A DNA stretch of 64,000 nt from Kitasatospora cineracea (GTDB lineage Bacteria; Actinomycetota; Actinomycetes; Streptomycetales; Streptomycetaceae): positions 248,001 to 312,000 of the forward strand of contig NZ_RJVJ01000003.1 in NCBI RefSeq assembly GCF_003751605.1. The letters run 5' to 3'. Numbering within the stretch: position 1 is the stretch's first letter; the number at the start of each line of letters is the position of its first letter. Under the pieces are notes generated by a model. The model did not search any database and had not been told where the DNA came from. It was given only the letters and a program-made list of their open reading frames with translations. This document shows, one piece after another, positions 40,257 through 47,997 of this stretch. The position numbers and the translations under genes were made by a program.

Positions 40257-41047
40257 GCGCGAGCGCGAGCGCGAGCACGAGGGCGAGCACGAGCGTGGGC
40301 GCGAGCGCGAGCGTGGGCACGAGCGTAGGCATCGTTCCTGCCGCTCCCACCGCCACCGCCGCCGAGTTGGACGCCCTGCTGGTCTGCCTCCAGCTCACCG
40401 ACTCGGCCTTCCCCAGCGGCTTCTACACCCTCTCGCACGGCCTGGAGGGCTACGCCCAGGCCGGGGCCGTCACCCCTGAGACCCTGCCCGACCTGCTCGC
40501 CGACCTGCTGCGGCACGGCGTCGGCCCGTCCGACGCCACCGCCCTCGTCCTGGCCCACCGGGCCGCCGCCGCGGGGGAGTGGGAGCTGCTGGCCGCCACC
40601 GACCGGCGGCTGCACGCCACCCGGCTGAACCGCGAACTACGGCTGGCCGCTACCCGGACCGGCCGTCAACTCCTGGACATCGCAAGGGAGTCGATCGGCG
40701 GCGAGGCGCTGGAGCAGTACGCCGCCCTGGTCGCCGCCAAGCGCGCTCCCGGCTGCCAGCCGGTGGCCGCCGGGGTCGCCCACGCGGCGGCCGGCGTCCC
40801 GGTCGAACGGGCCGTCACCAGCGACCTGTTCGCGTTCTGCACCAGCTTCGCCGGGGCCGCGCTGCGGCTGCGGCTGACCGACCACCGCAAGGCCCAGGTG
40901 CTGCTGCGCGGCGCCGCCCCGGTGATCCGGGAGACCGTCGAGGCCGCCCTGGTAAGGGAGTTGGCGGACCTCGGCGGCTGCGTGCCGGTCGCCGACATCA
41001 TGTCCGGCCGGCACGAGCGGGCCGAGGCCCGGCTGTTCATGAGCTGA
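40253..41047 (+). CDS. ureF: urease accessory protein UreF (264 aa)
   Basis: Activates the UreG GTPase complex during nickel insertion. All-helical UreF core: LQLTDSAFPSGFYTLSHGLE GYAQAG, then SDATALVLAHRAAAAGEWEL, AALVAAKRAPGCQPVAAGVA and MSGRHERAEARLFMS at the end. GTG 40253 overlaps the ureC stop. The first about 25 residues (Ser-Ala/Ser-Thr-rich, SASASASTRASTSVGASASV) are encoded by a hexanucleotide repeat and are absent from ordinary UreF proteins; they are probably disordered. Confidence 0.93.
   Translation: MSASASASTRASTSVGASASVGTSVGIVPAAPTATAAELDALLVCLQLTDSAFPSGFYTLSHGLEGYAQAGAVTPETLPDLLADLLRHGVGPSDATALVLAHRAAAAGEWELLAATDRRLHATRLNRELRLAATRTGRQLLDIARESIGGEALEQYAALVAAKRAPGCQPVAAGVAHAAAGVPVERAVTSDLFAFCTSFAGAALRLRLTDHRKAQVLLRGAAPVIRETVEAALVRELADLGGCVPVADIMSGRHERAEARLFMS
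40255..40331 (+). repeat. GAGCGC-type hexanucleotide repeat at the start of ureF
   Basis: About a dozen 6-bp units (GCGAGC, ACGAGC, GTGGGC and similar) run from the start codon of ureF. All changes by whole units remain in frame, so the length of the N-terminus can vary without loss of the protein. Confidence 0.88.
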
Positions 41048-41069
41048 AACCACCACGAAGGAGACACCC

Positions 41070-41690
41070 ATGGACGACAACGTCCTGCGGATCGGCATCG
41101 GGGGCCCGGTGGGCTCCGGCAAGACCGCGCTGATCGAGGCGCTGGTGCCGGTGCTGATCGCCCGCGGCCACCGCCCCGCCGTGATCACCAACGACATCTA
41201 CACCCAGGAGGACGCCCAGCACGTGCGCCGCACCCTGGCCGGCGTGCTCGACCCGGAACGGGTGGTCGGCGTGGAGACCGGCGCCTGCCCGCACACCGCC
41301 GTGCGCGACGACCCGACGATGAACCTGGCCGCCGGCGCCGAACTCCTCGAACGCTTCCCCGACGTGGACACCCTGTTCTACGAGTCCGGCGGCGACAACC
41401 TCACCCTCACCTTCAGCCCGGTGCTGGTCGACGTGTTCGTGTTCGTCCTGGACACCGCCGAGGGCGAGAAGATGCCCCGCAAGCGCGGCCCCGGCATCAC
41501 CGAGTCCGACCTGCTCGTCATCAACAAGATCGACATCGCCCAGTACGTCCGCGCCGACCTCCGGGTGATGGAGTCCGACGCCCACCGGGTGCGCGAGGGC
41601 GGCCCGGTCGCCCTCACCAACTGCCTGACGGGCGACGGCCTGGAGCAGATCGCCGCCTTCCTGGAGACCTTCCGCAAGGCCGCCGCGTGA
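41070..41690 (+). CDS. ureG: urease accessory GTPase UreG (206 aa)
   Basis: SIMIBI-class GTPase that carries nickel to apo-urease. P-loop GPVGSGKT (12-19), VITNDIYTQEDAQ, metal-binding Cys-Pro-His (73-75) in ETGACPHTAVRDD, ESGGDNLTLTFSPVLVD, and the G4 motif LLVINKIDIA. Length and spacing are canonical. ATG 41070 follows GAAGGAGAC. Its TGA overlaps the ureD GTG. Confidence 0.96.
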   Translation: MDDNVLRIGIGGPVGSGKTALIEALVPVLIARGHRPAVITNDIYTQEDAQHVRRTLAGVLDPERVVGVETGACPHTAVRDDPTMNLAAGAELLERFPDVDTLFYESGGDNLTLTFSPVLVDVFVFVLDTAEGEKMPRKRGPGITESDLLVINKIDIAQYVRADLRVMESDAHRVREGGPVALTNCLTGDGLEQIAAFLETFRKAAA

Positions 41691-42733
41691 CGACCACCAG
41701 GCCACCCGAAGCGCCGTCCGGAGCACCGCCCGCAGCACGGTCCGAAGCGCCGCCCGAAGCGCCGCCCGAAGCCCCGTCCGAAGCACCGCCCGCGGCGCCG
41801 CCCCGGCTCGACCCCCGGCACTACGAGCCGGCCCGCGTCCCGCCCGAGGTCCGCCGCTACGCCGGGACGCCCGACACCCTCGCGGTCGGGCGCCCCGGCA
41901 AGGTCGGCCTGCTGGAACTGGCCTTCGAGCAGGTCGGCGGCCGCACCGAACTCACCGGCCACTACCAGAAGTCGCCGCTGCAGATCATGCGCCCGCTGTA
42001 CTTCGACCCGGCCCGCCCCGACCTCGCCGTCACCTTCCTGATGTCCACCGGCGGCGGCATCCTGCAGGCCGACCGGCTCCGCACCGACCTGCACTGCGGC
42101 GCCGACACGGCCGTCCACCTGACCACCCAGGCGGCCACCAAGGTCTACCGGATGGAACACGACTACGCGACGCAGCTGGTCAACCTGACGGCCGGCCCGC
42201 GCGCCTACGTCGAGTACCTGCCCGAGCCGGTCATCCCGTTCGTCGACTCCCGCCTCTACCAGCGCACCGTCCTCACCGTCGACCCGTCCGCCACCGTGCT
42301 GGTCGGCGAGACCGTCCTGGCCGGCCGGCTCGCCCGCGGCGAACGCCACGCCTACCGGGTCCTCGCCTCCGACCTGGAAGTGCGCCGCCCGGACGGCGAG
42401 TTGCTGGCCGTGGACACCGTCCGGCTGATCCCCACCGGCACCCCCGGCGGCGGCGTCACCGGACCGGCCGTCCTGGCCGGACACGACGTGATGTCCACCC
42501 TCCACGTCCTCAGCCCGCTCGCCCCCGCCGCCCGGATCGCCGACACCCTGCACCAGGCACTCGCCCCCCACGGCCTGCTGCACGGCGTCTCCACCCTCCC
42601 CGCCGACAGCGGCGCCTGGCTGCGCCTGCTCGGCCCCGACACCCGCACCTGCACCGCCGCCCTCCGCGCCGCCTGGGACGCCGTCCGCCGTCTCCTGATC
42701 GACGCCCCGGCCCCGGACCTGCGCAAGGCGTAG
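41687..42733 (+). CDS. ureD: urease accessory protein UreD/UreH (348 aa)
   Basis: Scaffold that binds apo-urease and passes nickel from UreF-UreG. Core motifs: GHYQKSPLQIMRPLYFDPAR, LMSTGGGILQADRLRTDLHC, TTQAATKVYRMEHDYATQ and YLPEPVIPFVDSRLYQRTVL. GTG 41687 overlaps the ureG stop. Residues 2-40 are a Pro/Ala/Glu-rich repeat (PPEAPPEAPSEAPPAAPP), unusual for the family and probably flexible. Last gene of the urease operon; a modest GC hairpin follows at about 42739-42762. Confidence 0.92.
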   Translation: MTTTRPPEAPSGAPPAARSEAPPEAPPEAPSEAPPAAPPRLDPRHYEPARVPPEVRRYAGTPDTLAVGRPGKVGLLELAFEQVGGRTELTGHYQKSPLQIMRPLYFDPARPDLAVTFLMSTGGGILQADRLRTDLHCGADTAVHLTTQAATKVYRMEHDYATQLVNLTAGPRAYVEYLPEPVIPFVDSRLYQRTVLTVDPSATVLVGETVLAGRLARGERHAYRVLASDLEVRRPDGELLAVDTVRLIPTGTPGGGVTGPAVLAGHDVMSTLHVLSPLAPAARIADTLHQALAPHGLLHGVSTLPADSGAWLRLLGPDTRTCTAALRAAWDAVRRLLIDAPAPDLRKA

Positions 42734-42859
42734 CCCCCGGCCGCTCCCTCGGCGCGGCGGCCGCCGTCCCGGGCCGGGCGCATGCCCGTCCGGCAACCTG
42801 GGCATGAACCGGACAACATTCGGGCCGGGTCGCACCGGCCGGACCGGGGGAGCGCACCC

Positions 42860-43867
42860 ATGACCGTGGCACGCCGCACACTGCTCACCGGAGCCGCCGC
42901 CACCCTGGCCGGCACGCTCGGCGGCCTGGCCCTCCCGGCCACCGCCCGCGCCGCGACCGCGACCCGGACCGCGGCCGCGACCCGCGCCGTGCCCGCGGCG
43001 GCGACCGTCACCGGCAGCACCCCCGGCGGGCAGCCCACCGCCGACTGGATGGGCCGCCTCGACGCCGCCCGCCCGCTGCTCGGCCTGACCGTCCCGGGCA
43101 CCCACGACTCCTGCTGCACCGACCCCGCCCACGGCACCGAGTGGTCGCACACCCAGAACTGGGGCGTCCCCGAGCAGCTCACCCAGGGCGTCCGCTTCCT
43201 CGACATCCGCTGCAACGGCCTCCAGGGCACCGCCGACGAGCTCGGCGTCTACCACTCCGACGCCTACCAGTACGTCCGCCTCCAGGACGTCCTCGACCAG
43301 TGCCGGGCCTTCCTGACGGCCCACCGGGGCGAGACCGTCGTCATGCGGCTGCGCAACGAGAACGCCGGCGGCCAGGCGCTCGACCCCGCCGAGTTCCGCC
43401 GCCGGGTCGACCACTACCTCGACGACCTCGGCTACCGCCCGCTGTTCCACCTCTCCGGCTGGCCCACCCTCGGCACCGCCCGCGGCCGGATCGTCCTGGT
43501 CGCCGACTTCGCCAACGACTGGGGCGTGATCCAGTGGTCCAGCGGCAGCAACGCCTACTTCCGCACCCAGGACCTCTGGCAGACCGACCAGCTCTTCCCG
43601 CTCCGGGTCAAGGGCCGCGCGATCACCCAGCAGTTCGACACCGCCGCCGCCGACCCCGCCTCGCCCCAGATGTACGTCAACTTCCTCAGCTACGCGGGCG
43701 GTTACTGGCCCAAGAGCGCCGAACAGACCCTGATGGACCAGTCCGTCTACCCCTACCTCACCGCCCACGCCGGCCGACCCGCCCGCTACGGCATCGTCCC
43801 GATGGACTTCCCCGACTTCCACGTCAACGTCCTGCACCTGCTGATCGACCAGAACTTCACCGCCTGA
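42860..43867 (+). CDS. secreted phosphatidylinositol-specific phospholipase C-domain protein (335 aa)
   Basis: Tat-type signal (ARRTLLTGAAATLAGTLGGL ... ARA, residues about 1-33), then a PI-PLC X-type barrel: LTVPGTHDSCC with catalytic His, VRFLDIRCNGL, YHSDAYQYVRLQDVL with the second His, ETVVMRLRNENAG, and IVLVADFANDWG. The Ala/Thr-rich stretch after the signal is probably a linker. ATG 42860 has GGGGGAG 7 nt upstream. Cleaves phosphatidylinositol or its glycosylated forms outside the cell; the exact lipid is not deducible. Monocistronic after the urease island. Confidence 0.9.
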   Translation: MTVARRTLLTGAAATLAGTLGGLALPATARAATATRTAAATRAVPAAATVTGSTPGGQPTADWMGRLDAARPLLGLTVPGTHDSCCTDPAHGTEWSHTQNWGVPEQLTQGVRFLDIRCNGLQGTADELGVYHSDAYQYVRLQDVLDQCRAFLTAHRGETVVMRLRNENAGGQALDPAEFRRRVDHYLDDLGYRPLFHLSGWPTLGTARGRIVLVADFANDWGVIQWSSGSNAYFRTQDLWQTDQLFPLRVKGRAITQQFDTAAADPASPQMYVNFLSYAGGYWPKSAEQTLMDQSVYPYLTAHAGRPARYGIVPMDFPDFHVNVLHLLIDQNFTA

Positions 43868-43961
43868 CCCCCGCCTCCCGCCTCCCGCCTCTTGCCTCCT
43901 CCCGCACCGACGCGAATCGGCCGATCCCCCGCGTCCTGACTGCTCAACACCCGTCCTGGCA

Positions 43962-43991
43962 TATGCTGCCGGGTGGTCAGGGACGACCACC
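43962..43991 (+). promoter_or_regulatory. -10 box and dyad upstream of the Gfo/Idh/MocA gene
   Basis: TATGCT (43962-43967) is followed by GGTGGTC-N6-GACCACC (43972-43991), a 7-bp perfect inverted repeat spanning the likely transcription start. It could be an operator; the regulator is unknown. Confidence 0.4.
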
Positions 43992-44014
43992 ACCCACCCT
44001 CGCAGGAGTGCCCG

Positions 44015-44950
44015 ATGAGCGATCACGACACCGACCGCAGCACGCCCCCGATCCCGATCGGCGTCATCGGGCTCGGCGACATCGCGCAGAAGGCCTACCT
44101 GCCCGTCCTCACCGCCCAACCCGGCCTCGACCTGCGCCTGATGACCCGCGACCGGGCCAAGCTCGACCGGATCGGCGACGCCCACCGCCTCCCGTTCCGC
44201 ACCACCGACCTCGGCGAACTGATCGACTCCGGCATCCGCGCCGCCTTCGTCCACGCCGCCACCGACCAGCACGTCCCGATCGTCGAGGAACTGCTCACCC
44301 ACGGCGTCGACGTCTACGTCGACAAGCCGCTCGCCTACGACCTCGACGGCGCCCGCCGCCTCGCCGACCTCGCCACCCACACCGGCCGCTCCCTGCTGGT
44401 CGGCTTCAACCGCCGCCACGCCCCCGGCTACCTGCTCGCCGCCGAACGCCCGCGCGACCTGATCGTCCTGCAGAAGCACCGCGAGGGCCTCCCCGAACGC
44501 GCCCGCACCCTGGTCTACGACGACTTCATCCACGTCGTCGACAGCCTGCGCTTCCTCGTCCCCGGCGAGATCGAGCACGTCGACGTCCGCTCCCGCACCC
44601 GCGACGGCCTGGTCGAACACGTCGTCCTCACCCTGGCCGGCCGCGGCTTCACCGCCCTCGGCATCATGAACCGCGTCTCCGGCTCCACCGAGGAGATCCT
44701 CGAAGTCTCCGGCGCCGACTCCAAGCGCGAGGTCCACAACCTCGCCGAAATCATCGACCACCGCGGCCAGCCCACCATCCGCCGCCGCGGCGACTGGGTC
44801 CCCGTCGCCCGCCAACGCGGCATCGAACAGGTCGTCCTGCACTTCCTCGACGCCCTCCGCGCCGGCAAGACCCTCGACGCCACCGACGCCCTGCGCACCC
44901 ACGAACTGTGCGAACTCATCGTCAACCGCATCGAAGCCGAATCCGCCTGA
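44015..44950 (+). CDS. Gfo/Idh/MocA-family oxidoreductase (311 aa)
   Basis: NAD(P)-dependent sugar- or cyclitol-dehydrogenase fold. N-terminal Rossmann domain with IGVIGLGDIAQKAYLPVLTA (14-33), AAFVHAATDQHVPIVEELLT and the catalytic VYVDKPLAYDLDGARRLADL (EKP-type Lys); C-terminal alpha/beta domain with DFIHVVDSLRFLVPGEIEHV. The family usually oxidises sugar hydroxyls. ATG 44015 has AGGAG 6 nt upstream. Substrate unknown; it stands alone before the convergent Shedu-like gene. Confidence 0.9.
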   Translation: MSDHDTDRSTPPIPIGVIGLGDIAQKAYLPVLTAQPGLDLRLMTRDRAKLDRIGDAHRLPFRTTDLGELIDSGIRAAFVHAATDQHVPIVEELLTHGVDVYVDKPLAYDLDGARRLADLATHTGRSLLVGFNRRHAPGYLLAAERPRDLIVLQKHREGLPERARTLVYDDFIHVVDSLRFLVPGEIEHVDVRSRTRDGLVEHVVLTLAGRGFTALGIMNRVSGSTEEILEVSGADSKREVHNLAEIIDHRGQPTIRRRGDWVPVARQRGIEQVVLHFLDALRAGKTLDATDALRTHELCELIVNRIEAESA

Positions 44951-44966
44951 ACGGGGGCGCCCCGCT

Positions 44967-46646
44967 TCACGGATTCGGGGTGCCAAGGCTCAGTGCGGGC
45001 ACGGAGAGCATGCGCTGGGCGTTGTCGATCAGCTGGTCGTAGGTGGTGACGGTGATCCTGGTCTGATGGGAGTTGTAGGTTCGCATCGCCTCCGTGACCT
45101 GTTCGGGGCTGAAGCGGCGGTCGGGGAACTTCGAGTGTCCGATCACCACCGTCATTGATGCCCGGCGGGTGTCGATCTTCGCTCGCTTGGCGAGGATCGA
45201 ATGGCGTTCCTCGTCCAGGCTGACCAAGTAGTCCATCGCCTGCCCGATCGCTCTGTGTACTGCGGACCCCAGCGACCGGTGTTCGTCGTCTCCGATGATC
45301 AGATGGGGGATCCAGGCCAGTTTGATCTCCACGCCGTGCATGGTTCCGTCGGGGCGCAGCAGTGTGAAGTCGAGCTGGTCCTGGGTGGTGAGGCTGCGTT
45401 TCCCGAAGCCGGGGAGGAACTCGCCGCCGAAGATCCAGGTCATCCCTTCGAGGATCTCCTGCAGTTGCCGTTCCTTGGTGTCGGGGTTTTCCACGGCGGC
45501 CCGCAACTCGTCCAGGTCGGCCTGCCGTTGGGCGTGCTGCAGGAGGGCGGAGAGCACCCGGGCCTCGTCCATCCGGTTCACCAGCGCGGCCGTCCGCGAA
45601 TCGCTCTCCACCAGGTTCAGCAGGTGCCGAACGATCCGTTCGACGCCCCTGTCCGAGGTCGTGACGAGTGCCTCCCGGGGGGACGGCACCGCTGGCGCCT
45701 CGGCCCCGGGCCCTCCGCGTCGCGGGCCCGCCCCCAGCCCGAGGGTCAGCCGGGGCGCCCCGTCGAACGGGTCGGCGGAGCCGTCGAGCGGCCGGATCCC
45801 GCTGACCAGCCGGAGCCGCAGCAACGGCACCGCCTCCTGGACGCGGCGGTGGTAGCGGGTCACGGTGCGGGTGCCGGGCGTCCACGCCTGGATGGCCCGC
45901 TCCGGATCGACCGTGAACTCTCCGGCGTAGCGGCAGTCGTTCCCTTGCGTTTCGAACACGCGCAGGGGCACGCCGCGCCTGCGGTGGTCGACCACGGCGC
46001 GGTTGCCCGCGGACAGGATGCCCACGGCATCGGCGTTCCCCGGCACCAGCAGGAGGTCCCCGTCCCAGCGCGCGGCCGGATCGTTCCGGCCGACCATCAG
46101 GAAGGCGTTCGGGGTGGAACTGCTCACGCTGGCGGTCCGCTGCGGACTGCCGCCGAACGAGGCGTGCAGCTCGGCCCGGAGCATGACGGCACCCGGCTGA
46201 ATGTCCCACCAGGCAGGCCACTCCGTCGGCGGGGCCGGCAGCAGCGCTTCCTGTTCGAGGCGCTCCCACTGGGACTCGGACAGGGACACCGGGCCGAGGA
46301 CGGGGCCCTGCGGGGTGTACCGCGCCGTGCTCTGCACCGCGGCCGGTACCGACCCGAGCCCGGAACTCCGCAGCACCTCGGGGGAGAGTGGAGTCGACAG
46401 GAAAACCCGGTCGAATTTCACCGACGCCTGATAGGGGAACCGCAGCGCCGGATTCTCCATACTGCGGACGACCTTGCCCAGGCCGACGACACCGCCGCCT
46501 TTCCGCGGCCGCCACAGAATGACACCGTCACCCTCGCCGACTGGTTGCGACGCGACGGCCGATCGGAGCGATCCGCCCTGGGACGGCTGATCCATACGGT
46601 GCGCAGGCTTGTCGGCCAGGGCCCGCACGAGCCACCGTCGATTCAT
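44967..46646 (-). CDS. Shedu-type PD-(D/E)XK nuclease with EVE-like and SRA-like reader regions (559 aa)
   Basis: Predicted modification-sensing defence nuclease. Residues about 1-110 (RWLVRALADKPAHRMDQ, VGEGDGVILWRPRKGGGVVG LGKVV) look like an EVE/ASCH-type base-binding domain. Residues about 140-285 (WDIQPGAVMLRAELHASFGG, LSAGNRAVVDHRRRGVPLRV, DCRYAGEFTVD) resemble SRA/ScoMcrA-type modified-DNA readers. Residues 385-550 match SduA/DUF4263: KERQLQEILEGMTWIFGGEF, then Asp426 in QLDFTLL, Glu440 and Lys442 in GVEIKLA, and Gln469 in AIGQAMDYLVS. ATG 46646 has GGAGGAGG about 7 nt upstream. Its more A/T-rich codons differ from neighbours, suggesting transfer. The nuclease call is firm, the reader assignments tentative. 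Confidence 0.82.
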   Translation of the reverse strand: MNRRWLVRALADKPAHRMDQPSQGGSLRSAVASQPVGEGDGVILWRPRKGGGVVGLGKVVRSMENPALRFPYQASVKFDRVFLSTPLSPEVLRSSGLGSVPAAVQSTARYTPQGPVLGPVSLSESQWERLEQEALLPAPPTEWPAWWDIQPGAVMLRAELHASFGGSPQRTASVSSSTPNAFLMVGRNDPAARWDGDLLLVPGNADAVGILSAGNRAVVDHRRRGVPLRVFETQGNDCRYAGEFTVDPERAIQAWTPGTRTVTRYHRRVQEAVPLLRLRLVSGIRPLDGSADPFDGAPRLTLGLGAGPRRGGPGAEAPAVPSPREALVTTSDRGVERIVRHLLNLVESDSRTAALVNRMDEARVLSALLQHAQRQADLDELRAAVENPDTKERQLQEILEGMTWIFGGEFLPGFGKRSLTTQDQLDFTLLRPDGTMHGVEIKLAWIPHLIIGDDEHRSLGSAVHRAIGQAMDYLVSLDEERHSILAKRAKIDTRRASMTVVIGHSKFPDRRFSPEQVTEAMRTYNSHQTRITVTTYDQLIDNAQRMLSVPALSLGTPNP

Positions 46647-46677
46647 GGGGGGGTCCTCCTCCGGTCCGTTGGTTTGA

Positions 46678-46694
46678 GGTGAAATATATCCACC
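46678..46694. promoter_or_regulatory. AT-rich imperfect palindrome in the shared start region
   Basis: GGTGAAATATATCCACC lies between the divergent Shedu-like gene and the small ORF of the nucleotidyltransferase pair. Its minus-strand TATATT could be the -10 box of the nuclease gene, about 30 bp from its ATG; on the plus strand it overlaps the GTG start of the small ORF. Confidence 0.45.
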
Positions 46695-46903
46695 CTGAAG
46701 ACGAATTCCGTAGGCTGACCGAACCGGGGAATTCGACCGCGCGTACGGAAGATGCCGATGATTTCCGGGTGGTGCCCACCCCGCTTCCGGCGCAGAACGC
46801 CCCGGTGAAGATCCGGCCAGCAGAACCCCACCCGGCCCGGGGGCTGTCCGACCCTCCCGCTACCGTCACCCCCGACGAACACCCGGCGGAGACGGACGAG
46901 TGA
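46679..46903 (+). CDS. small protein coupled to the AbiEii-like gene (74 aa)
   Basis: VKYIHPEDEFRRLTEPGNST at the N-terminus, then an acidic/proline-rich tail (ATVTPDEHPAETDE). GTG 46679 begins only 32 bp from the divergent Shedu-like start; no clear ribosome-binding site is seen, so the message may be leaderless. Its TGA overlaps the GTG of the nucleotidyltransferase, implying stoichiometric coupling. It could be the antitoxin or cofactor of that enzyme. No known family recognised; early codons are A/T-rich relative to neighbours. Confidence 0.6.
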   Translation: MKYIHPEDEFRRLTEPGNSTARTEDADDFRVVPTPLPAQNAPVKIRPAEPHPARGLSDPPATVTPDEHPAETDE

Positions 46904-47931
46904 CGGTGAACGGCGAGACCCCGCAGCAGCGCACCGCCCGGCGGGCCGTGCTGGACCACCTGCTCGCGCTGATCGCCGGCTCGCCGTGGGCCGAGGCGCT
47001 GGTGCTGCGCGGCAGCATGGTGATGCCCGCCTGGGTGGGCCGGGCCGCCCGCGAGCCCGCCGACCTGGACTGGATCGTGCTGCCGTCCCGGCTCGTCCCC
47101 GTCGACGAGCTCGACCCGTACCCCTACCTGCCCGACCTGGCGGCCGTCCAGCAGTGGCCCGAGGCCGCGGACGGCGCGGGCGGGTACGAGATCTGGCGGC
47201 ACGAGGAGTTCGACACCCGCGGCCTGCGGGTCCGCCTCCCGCCCGAGGGCCTCGCCTGGGTGCTGGAGGACGAACCCGAGGACGAGGGGCCGGAGGAGAC
47301 GCTCCACCGGCTCGTCACCCGCCACCCGCACCCCGCCCCCGGCATCACCCTCCACCCCGACTCCGTCCGCACCACCGGCAGTTGGGCCTACGCGTACGAC
47401 GACGGCCGGCCCGGCGTACGGGTCGCCCTGCGCTGGACGGCGGAGCGCGTCGGCGACGGCGGGGCCGGTGTCGAGGGCGAGGTCACCGTCGACTTCGCCC
47501 GCGACGAGCGGCTGCCCGAACCGCCCGTCCGCACGGCCGTCCCACGCGGCGACGGCACCGGCACGACCACCGTGCGGACCGCGAGCCGGGAACTCTCGCT
47601 CGCCTGGAAACTGCTCTGGCTGCACGCCGACGGCGACCGCGCCCGCGCCAAGGACCTGTACGACGCCGTCCTGCTCGCCGAACTCTGCGCCCACACCCTC
47701 GACCCGGCCCTGCTGCGCCGCGTCCTCGCTCGCGAGCCCGGCCACCCCGGTCACCCCGGTCACCCGGGCGACCTCGGCGGCCCCGGCACCCTCCGCCCCG
47801 CCGTCCCGCCCGCCGACTGGGACGCTCTGCGCGCCGCCCACCCCGGCCTCCACGGCACCGCCGCCGACTGGCTGGCCCGCCTGCGCACCGCCCTCGCCGC
47901 CACCGCCGCCGTCGTCTCCGCACCGCACTGA
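46900..47931 (+). CDS. AbiEii/AbiGii-like nucleotidyltransferase (343 aa)
   Basis: Pol-beta-fold nucleotidyltransferase of the AbiEii toxin group. The NTase core is in ALVLRGSMVMPAWVGRAARE (R37-G38-S39) and PADLDWIVLP with Asp55/Asp57. A C-terminal helical part has ELSLAWKLLWLHADGDRARA KDLYDAVLLAEL, the usual Lys...KDLYD signature. The protein ends with a GHPGHPGHPGD repeat and an Ala-rich helix. AbiE-type enzymes add nucleotides to tRNA or other targets and act in phage abortive infection. It is co-translated with the 74-aa protein and divergent from a Shedu-type nuclease, suggesting a defence locus. Confidence 0.8.
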   Translation: MTVNGETPQQRTARRAVLDHLLALIAGSPWAEALVLRGSMVMPAWVGRAAREPADLDWIVLPSRLVPVDELDPYPYLPDLAAVQQWPEAADGAGGYEIWRHEEFDTRGLRVRLPPEGLAWVLEDEPEDEGPEETLHRLVTRHPHPAPGITLHPDSVRTTGSWAYAYDDGRPGVRVALRWTAERVGDGGAGVEGEVTVDFARDERLPEPPVRTAVPRGDGTGTTTVRTASRELSLAWKLLWLHADGDRARAKDLYDAVLLAELCAHTLDPALLRRVLAREPGHPGHPGHPGDLGGPGTLRPAVPPADWDALRAAHPGLHGTAADWLARLRTALAATAAVVSAPH

Positions 47932-47997
47932 CGCCCCGTCAACTTCCGCGCCGAAAAAGGGAAGCGCCCGCACCGCCCCCGGCGTTACGTTGGCCGG

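Noticed and set aside
40255..40331. Phase-variation switch in ureF
   Set aside because: The repeat unit is 6 bp, so gain or loss keeps the frame; only length or expression could change, not on/off state.
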